A stretch of DNA of 64,000 bases from Pythium myriotylum (taxonomy: Eukaryota > Oomycota > Peronosporomycetes > Pythiales > Pythiaceae). How positions within the stretch are numbered: position 1 is the first letter of the stretch; each line of letters starts with the position of its first letter. Position numbers and translations under genes: made by a program. Below are positions 59,430 to 64,000 of the stretch, in pieces. The notes below the pieces were generated by a model. That model had not been told where the DNA came from. It ran no database searches and was given only the letters and a program-made list of their open reading frames with translations. The stretch covers positions 682,001-746,000 of the forward strand of contig JALJCQ010000018.1 in NCBI GenBank assembly GCA_023091665.1, read 5' to 3'.

Positions 59430-62400
59430 ATGACGACAGCGCACGACGAGCATCTCCGCGACGAGAGCGGCCCCGCGAGCAGCTACGCGGCGCTGCAGAC
59501 GCCGCGATCCGGCGCGGCCGCGGGCTTCTCGCACACGCAGGAGATCGACGCGACCACCGACAAGCTCGCGAGTCCGCTCGACCACGTCAACTGGCTCTCG
59601 TTCGTGACGCTCTGGTGGCTCCATCCGCTGCTCAAGAAAGGCAAGCGCGAGCCGGTGCAGACCGACACTGTCTGGAGCCTCGCGCGCGTCGACCAGGCCC
59701 ATGAGCTGCAGACTCGGTTTGATGCGGCGTGGGCCAAAGAGCTCGCCCGCCACGACAAGGATCCCAAGAAAAAGCCTCGCTTCGGCGTGGCGCTGTGGGA
59801 AGCGACCAAGGACACCATGACTCTCGCCATCTGCCTCTACCTTGTCAGCGCCGCCTTCACACTCGTGCAGCCCATGATCATCAAGGCGCTGCTTCAGGTA
59901 CTGCAGGACAAGCCCAACATGTTTGGCATTGATTCGGGCTACGGGCTGGCGCTGTTCTTGTGCGCGACGTCGTTTTGTGGCGTTACGGCTACCAACTTCG
60001 GTATGTTCTTGACCGCTCGAGCCGGCTGCAACGCTCGCGTGGTCGTGGTGAACGCAGTGTTCCAGAAAATTCTCAAGCTGTCCGCAACCGCGCGCCGTAC
60101 GATGAACTCGGGTGAGATCGTGACGCTCGCAAGTGTCGACGCCGAACGTCTGCTGGAAGCGTACTCTATTGGCCTCTGGTCTGTCATCTCACCGACGATG
60201 CTTCTTGTCATGTGCATTCTAATCGGTACCCAAATGGGCGTCTACGTCGGACTCGTGGCCTCGGCCTCGATCGTCATTATCGTGTACTTGGCCTTCACGA
60301 CGTCGCGTGCTGTCGGTCGTTATCGCCGGCGCATTGCAGCTGTTAGTGGTGAACGCATCAAGGTCACCAACGAAGTGCTCCAAGGAATCCGCGTGATCAA
60401 GTTCTACGGGTGGGAAGACTCGATCCAAGACAAGATTCAGAGCGTTCGCGAGCAGGAGGTACAGCTCATGCGCGAGTACAATTACCTCCGTCTGTACAAC
60501 GGTGTACTCATGTTCTTGGCGCCGTCGCTGGTCAATGCAGCTTGCTTTGCGACGTACGTCTTACTCGGCAAGACGTTGGATGTGGCCACAGCGTTCGTCG
60601 TGCTCGCGCTCACCAACGCGTGCCGTATGCCTTTCAGCATCTTTGCGAACGCATCGGTGTTCGTTTCGGAGGCTGTGGCTTCGGCACAACGCGTCGGCGA
60701 TTTCCTGGTGGCTGATGAAGTAGAAGAGCACAAGGAGGATCATGCTGCGTTGGTTGGCGAAGAGCGTGCTGTGATCGAGCTGCGCAACGCCGACTTTCAG
60801 TGGGTCGTGGACACGCCGGAGCCGACGCTGCGAGACATCACGCTCCGCGTTGAGCCAAAAAGTTTGGTCGTGATTGTGGGCTCAGTTGGCAGCGGCAAGT
60901 CAAGTCTAGTGAACGCGATTTTGGGCGAGATGCTGCAAACCAAGGGCGAGCGCGTCGTACGAGGTGACTTCTCTTACTCGAGTCAGCAGCCGTGGATTCA
61001 GAACCAAACCCTGCGCGAAAACATCCTCTTCGGTGAACCCTTCGACGCCGTCCACTACGACAACGTAATCCGTGCGTGCCAGCTGCTACCAGACTTTGAG
61101 ATGCTGGAACAAGGCGACGCGACAGAGATCGGCGAGCGCGGCATCAACTTGAGTGGTGGCCAGAAGGCGCGTGTGAGTATCGCTCGCGCTATGTATCGCG
61201 TACGCCATTGCGACTTCTTGGTGTTGGATGATCCGCTGAGTGCTTTGGACGTGCACGTTGCGAACGCCGTGTTCGCTGAAGGCCTTGAGGGTCTCGCCAA
61301 GGATAAGACTCGGATCCTCGTGCTGAACGCCCACTACCACTTTCTCCACTACGCTGATCGGATTCTGGTTCTCCAGGATGGCCAGATCAAGGGTGACGGA
61401 ACACTCGAGCAGTTGCGGGGCGAGTTTCCATTCCTGTCTTCGTCTCCGCGAGCCAAGCACAGTGATGATGAAGACGAGGTTGACGGCGAAGATGACATGG
61501 AAACGGATGACGTTGACATGGAAGAGAACGATAAGGGCGAATTAGTGGTGAAGAAAGTTGCGAACCGTGTAAAGAGCAAGCGCGACGGTGCGCAGACCAA
61601 GGACAAACCGACTAAGAAACTCATCGTTGAGGAGGATCGCAACGTCGGCTCAGTCAGCCTCAAGACTTACGTCAATTACTTGGCCAATTGTGGGTGGAAC
61701 GGATACGTCGTGGCGGTGGTAATCACGGTTCTTTTCGTGATCGCACAGGTCTCTCTGTTCTTTTGCGACTGGTTCCTCAGCCGTTGGTCCAACGGCACTT
61801 ACCGTGGCTCCCTGACGGAGTACGCTGCTATGGGGGTGTACCTGGGGATGATCGCTTTCACTTCGATCTTTGCTTTCGTGCGTTGTCTCTACTACACCGA
61901 GATCTGCATGCGTTGCTCGGCCAACCTCCATGCAAAGTACATCCACAACGTCATCATTGCTCCAGTCACGACGTTCTTCGACGTAACCCCGGTGGGCCGC
62001 ATCCTCAACCGCTTTTCGCGCGATCTGGACCAAGTCGACAACCCGTTGCCGTACTTCTCGATGTGGATGCTGATGTATTTCTTCCAGATCTGGGCCGCAT
62101 TCATCGTGTGTGCCGGCACCAATCCATACGTCCTCATCGTGTATCTGCCGCTCGCCTTCGTGTTTGTGTACGTGACCAAGTACTTCCAGGCCTCTGCCCG
62201 TGAGCTCAAGCGCCTCGACTCCATCACTCGCTCGCCCTTCCTAAACCTCGTGTCGGAGACCATCAATGGTATCGAAACCATCCGCTCGTACCGTATGACC
62301 GAAAAGTTCTCACATCGATGCAAGGAGCTACTCAACACGAACGGCAAGCTTTTCTTCGCATTCCAGTCGGCTTCGCGATGGTTCGCTATGCGAACTGACT

Positions 62401-63416
62401 GGCTTGTGGCTTTCATCATCGGCGTGGTTGCTGTGATGGCGGTGGCTACACGCTCGAGTCTTGGTGCAGCTGTTGCTGGACTCGCTCTCACTTATGCAGC
62501 ACAGCTGACTTCTTCATTCCAGCGAATGACCAACCTTGTGACGCAGACCGAAAACATCATGACGTGTTACGAGCGCATCTCATACTATGAGTCGCTGGAC
62601 GAAGAAGGCCACCTAATGAAGGATCGGTGCGTCTCGCCAGATCCAGAGTGGCCGCGAGCGGGCGGTGTCGAGTTCGAGAATGTGAGCATGCGATACCGTC
62701 CAGAACTTGAGCTCGTGCTTCAGAACGTCAGCTTTACGGTTAAAAGTGGCGAGAAGGTGGGCGTGTGTGGCCGCACAGGGTCGGGGAAGTCGTCGCTGAT
62801 GAGTTTGCTCTTCCGCGTGGTTGAAGCCTCGAGCGGCCGCATTCTCATCGACGGTGTGGACATCGCGACGCTGCCGATCCAGGCTCTTCGTTCCAAGCTT
62901 ACGATCATTCCACAAGACCCGATGCTGTTCAGCGGTTCGCTACGGCTGAACCTGGACCCGTTCCACGAAAAGGACGATGCGACCCTGTGGAATGTGCTCA
63001 AGAAGGTCCATCTGTACGATGCGGTTCAAAAGTGGGGCCAGGGACTCGAGTTTGAAGTAACCGAGAAAGGTGACAACCTCTCTGTCGGGCAGCGTCAGCT
63101 TTTGTGCATTGCACGCGCACTCATCAGAGAGAGCAAAGTGGTTGTGATGGATGAGGCGACGGCGAACGTGGACCAGGAGTCGGATCGATTGATTCAGCTC
63201 ACCGTGCGTGAGAGCTTTGCAGGAGCCGATACGACCGTACTCTGTATCGCCCATCGACTAGAGACGATCATCCACAGCGACAAGATTCTCGTGCTAGATG
63301 GAGGTAAAGTACTTGAGTTTGATTCGCCCGAGGCACTCATGAAGAAGAAAGACGGCGTCTTCCAGTCGCTAGTGGAGTCGAGTCGCGCCGCAGTCGCAGA
63401 CGGCGGAAATGACTAA
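59430..63416 (+). CDS. ABC transporter, subfamily C (MRP-type)
   Basis: A 1,328-residue single-exon full transporter with its ATG at 59430. Order: an N-terminal tail without TMD0 but with the L0-like LDHVNWLSFVTLWWLHPLLK, TMD1 (about 125-405), NBD1, an acidic linker (about 670-730), TMD2 (about 750-1040) and NBD2. NBD1 has Walker A GSVGSGKSS near 484, signature NLSGGQ near 574 and Walker B FLVLDDPLSALD, with Asp in place of the catalytic Glu as usual for ABCC NBD1. NBD2 has GRTGSGKSS, LSVGQ, VVVMDEATANVD and the switch His in CIAHRLET. It should export glutathione conjugates or other organic anions at plasma or vacuolar membranes; the substrate is unknown. The short architecture resembles MRP4/5-like members. 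Confidence 0.95.
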   Translation: MTTAHDEHLRDESGPASSYAALQTPRSGAAAGFSHTQEIDATTDKLASPLDHVNWLSFVTLWWLHPLLKKGKREPVQTDTVWSLARVDQAHELQTRFDAAWAKELARHDKDPKKKPRFGVALWEATKDTMTLAICLYLVSAAFTLVQPMIIKALLQVLQDKPNMFGIDSGYGLALFLCATSFCGVTATNFGMFLTARAGCNARVVVVNAVFQKILKLSATARRTMNSGEIVTLASVDAERLLEAYSIGLWSVISPTMLLVMCILIGTQMGVYVGLVASASIVIIVYLAFTTSRAVGRYRRRIAAVSGERIKVTNEVLQGIRVIKFYGWEDSIQDKIQSVREQEVQLMREYNYLRLYNGVLMFLAPSLVNAACFATYVLLGKTLDVATAFVVLALTNACRMPFSIFANASVFVSEAVASAQRVGDFLVADEVEEHKEDHAALVGEERAVIELRNADFQWVVDTPEPTLRDITLRVEPKSLVVIVGSVGSGKSSLVNAILGEMLQTKGERVVRGDFSYSSQQPWIQNQTLRENILFGEPFDAVHYDNVIRACQLLPDFEMLEQGDATEIGERGINLSGGQKARVSIARAMYRVRHCDFLVLDDPLSALDVHVANAVFAEGLEGLAKDKTRILVLNAHYHFLHYADRILVLQDGQIKGDGTLEQLRGEFPFLSSSPRAKHSDDEDEVDGEDDMETDDVDMEENDKGELVVKKVANRVKSKRDGAQTKDKPTKKLIVEEDRNVGSVSLKTYVNYLANCGWNGYVVAVVITVLFVIAQVSLFFCDWFLSRWSNGTYRGSLTEYAAMGVYLGMIAFTSIFAFVRCLYYTEICMRCSANLHAKYIHNVIIAPVTTFFDVTPVGRILNRFSRDLDQVDNPLPYFSMWMLMYFFQIWAAFIVCAGTNPYVLIVYLPLAFVFVYVTKYFQASARELKRLDSITRSPFLNLVSETINGIETIRSYRMTEKFSHRCKELLNTNGKLFFAFQSASRWFAMRTDWLVAFIIGVVAVMAVATRSSLGAAVAGLALTYAAQLTSSFQRMTNLVTQTENIMTCYERISYYESLDEEGHLMKDRCVSPDPEWPRAGGVEFENVSMRYRPELELVLQNVSFTVKSGEKVGVCGRTGSGKSSLMSLLFRVVEASSGRILIDGVDIATLPIQALRSKLTIIPQDPMLFSGSLRLNLDPFHEKDDATLWNVLKKVHLYDAVQKWGQGLEFEVTEKGDNLSVGQRQLLCIARALIRESKVVVMDEATANVDQESDRLIQLTVRESFAGADTTVLCIAHRLETIIHSDKILVLDGGKVLEFDSPEALMKKKDGVFQSLVESSRAAVADGGND

Positions 63417-63596
63417 CGAACGAATATAATACATTTTACCCGTTCTCTAACTGTGGGATGGCAAAGAGAACCTGCTCAACAGGACTGCTGACACGCGAAA
63501 CGCTGCAGTGCGAAAGGGACGTTCAGAGCCGCGTCCCGGTCAACCGTCAGATCCATTCCACTAGAACTGTTACGTCATTTTGCACTTCTCACTAAC
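63417..63596. promoter_or_regulatory. Short intergenic region between ABCC gene and small beta-rich gene
   Basis: 180 bp with an aatataatacatttt stretch just after the ABCC stop that may act in 3' end formation, followed by the promoter of the next gene. Confidence 0.4.
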
Positions 63597-63995
63597 ATGG
63601 CAGCCTACGTGGTCGCAAAAAGTATCGCGTTTTCGTTTCCCGACAGCTCGGTCGCCTGGAGCATCGTCGACGATACCTTCAGAGGAGCAAGGCTCGTCGA
63701 CGACGGCATCGAGATAACGAAAGATGGTGGGGTCTTCGAACTCACGGTCGAAATGCCCCACACCACGACAGTCGACGTGTTGGTGAGCATCGACGGCACC
63801 ATTCTCAAAGAGTACGACCACGTTGGGACCAGCTTCGGCGAGCGAATGGACTCGGTGGCAGTCGTCAAGCACGTGACAAAGATCCACGATGGCTCTATCA
63901 TCAGTGTCTGGGTCAAGAACAATGCCCAGGGGGTATTTCGCGGAGCCACGCTTACTATTCGTAAGCTACCAGACGACTACGAAGCGAGACGTTGA
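63597..63995 (+). CDS. Small beta-rich protein, possibly C1q/TNF-like jelly roll
   Basis: A 132-residue ORF from the ATG at 63597 to a TGA that falls just before the window edge. It is predicted almost entirely beta-stranded, alternating hydrophobic residues with FELTVEMPHTTTVDVLVSID, KHVTKIHDGSIISVWVKN and a terminal FRGATLTIRKL strand. The last two resemble the phrase pattern of C1q/TNF-like domains (a strand with a 'gd.i.v.v.n' turn and 'f.g..l.i.kl'). There is no signal peptide. This assignment is only a pattern-level guess; otherwise it is an unknown cytosolic protein. Confidence 0.6.
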   Translation: MAAYVVAKSIAFSFPDSSVAWSIVDDTFRGARLVDDGIEITKDGGVFELTVEMPHTTTVDVLVSIDGTILKEYDHVGTSFGERMDSVAVVKHVTKIHDGSIISVWVKNNAQGVFRGATLTIRKLPDDYEARR

Positions 63996-64000
63996 GTGAA

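Noticed and set aside
1..64000. CRISPR arrays, rRNA operons and tRNA genes.
   Set aside because: No regularly spaced short repeats and no rRNA-like blocks were seen, as expected for a eukaryotic nuclear fragment. tRNA genes cannot be excluded by eye, but none was evident; a tRNAscan run would settle it.

Overview
The window looks like nuclear DNA of a flagellated oomycete, most likely Phytophthora or a close relative. Genes are dense, introns are short (about 55-75 bp, GT-AG, often after CAG) and intergenic gaps between housekeeping genes are short. Axonemal dynein genes sit beside bZIP proteins with the oomycete-type replacement of the invariant DNA-contacting Asn. Assignments rest on reading motifs in the sequence; no database search was run.

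Layout. 1-5.4 kb: the 5' part of an axonemal dynein heavy chain (minus) and a divergent three-exon coiled-coil gene. 5.7-11.4 kb: a first inverted duplication of about 0.92 kb per arm, each arm carrying a near-identical copy of an unknown nuclear-looking protein gene. Between the arms lie a polytopic membrane protein gene and gene-poor DNA. 11.4-14.8 kb: a Cys-rich ORF, a trypsin-fold protease homologue with Cys in the nucleophile position, and a secreted RNase T2. 15.7-28.2 kb: the accessory heart of the window, a second and larger inverted duplication. Its inner arms are two divergent copies of a secreted Pro/Ser-rich stalk protein that share an 880-bp essentially identical tract. Its outer arms are about 1.65 kb copies carrying tiny genes. 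Those tiny genes belong to a peptide family of about 53-55 residues, with five intact members and two decayed ones, that I do not recognise from any named family.

28.2-39.2 kb: conserved single-copy genes. These are an LRR/coiled-coil/WW protein, a membrane LRR protein, a PDZ-tubby protein, a C2HC zinc-finger protein and a five-exon RINT1/Tip20 tethering factor. 39.2-41.5 kb is gene-poor DNA with short hairpins. 41.5-47.8 kb: three related bZIP genes, two with Cys and one with Gly in place of the invariant Asn. 47.8-64 kb: an NmrA-like protein, a WDR78/IC138-type dynein intermediate chain, a multi-EF-hand gene with an apparent frameshift, a TCP11-like protein, CNOT9, an ABCC transporter and a small beta-rich protein.

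How the genes relate. The dynein heavy chain, the IC138-like intermediate chain and possibly the tubby, C2HC, LRR-WW and EF-hand proteins fit zoospore flagellum function. RINT1, CNOT9 and the ABCC transporter are general cell machinery. The two inverted duplications hold the lineage-specific secreted and small-peptide genes and look like a young, gene-converting accessory island set into conserved DNA.
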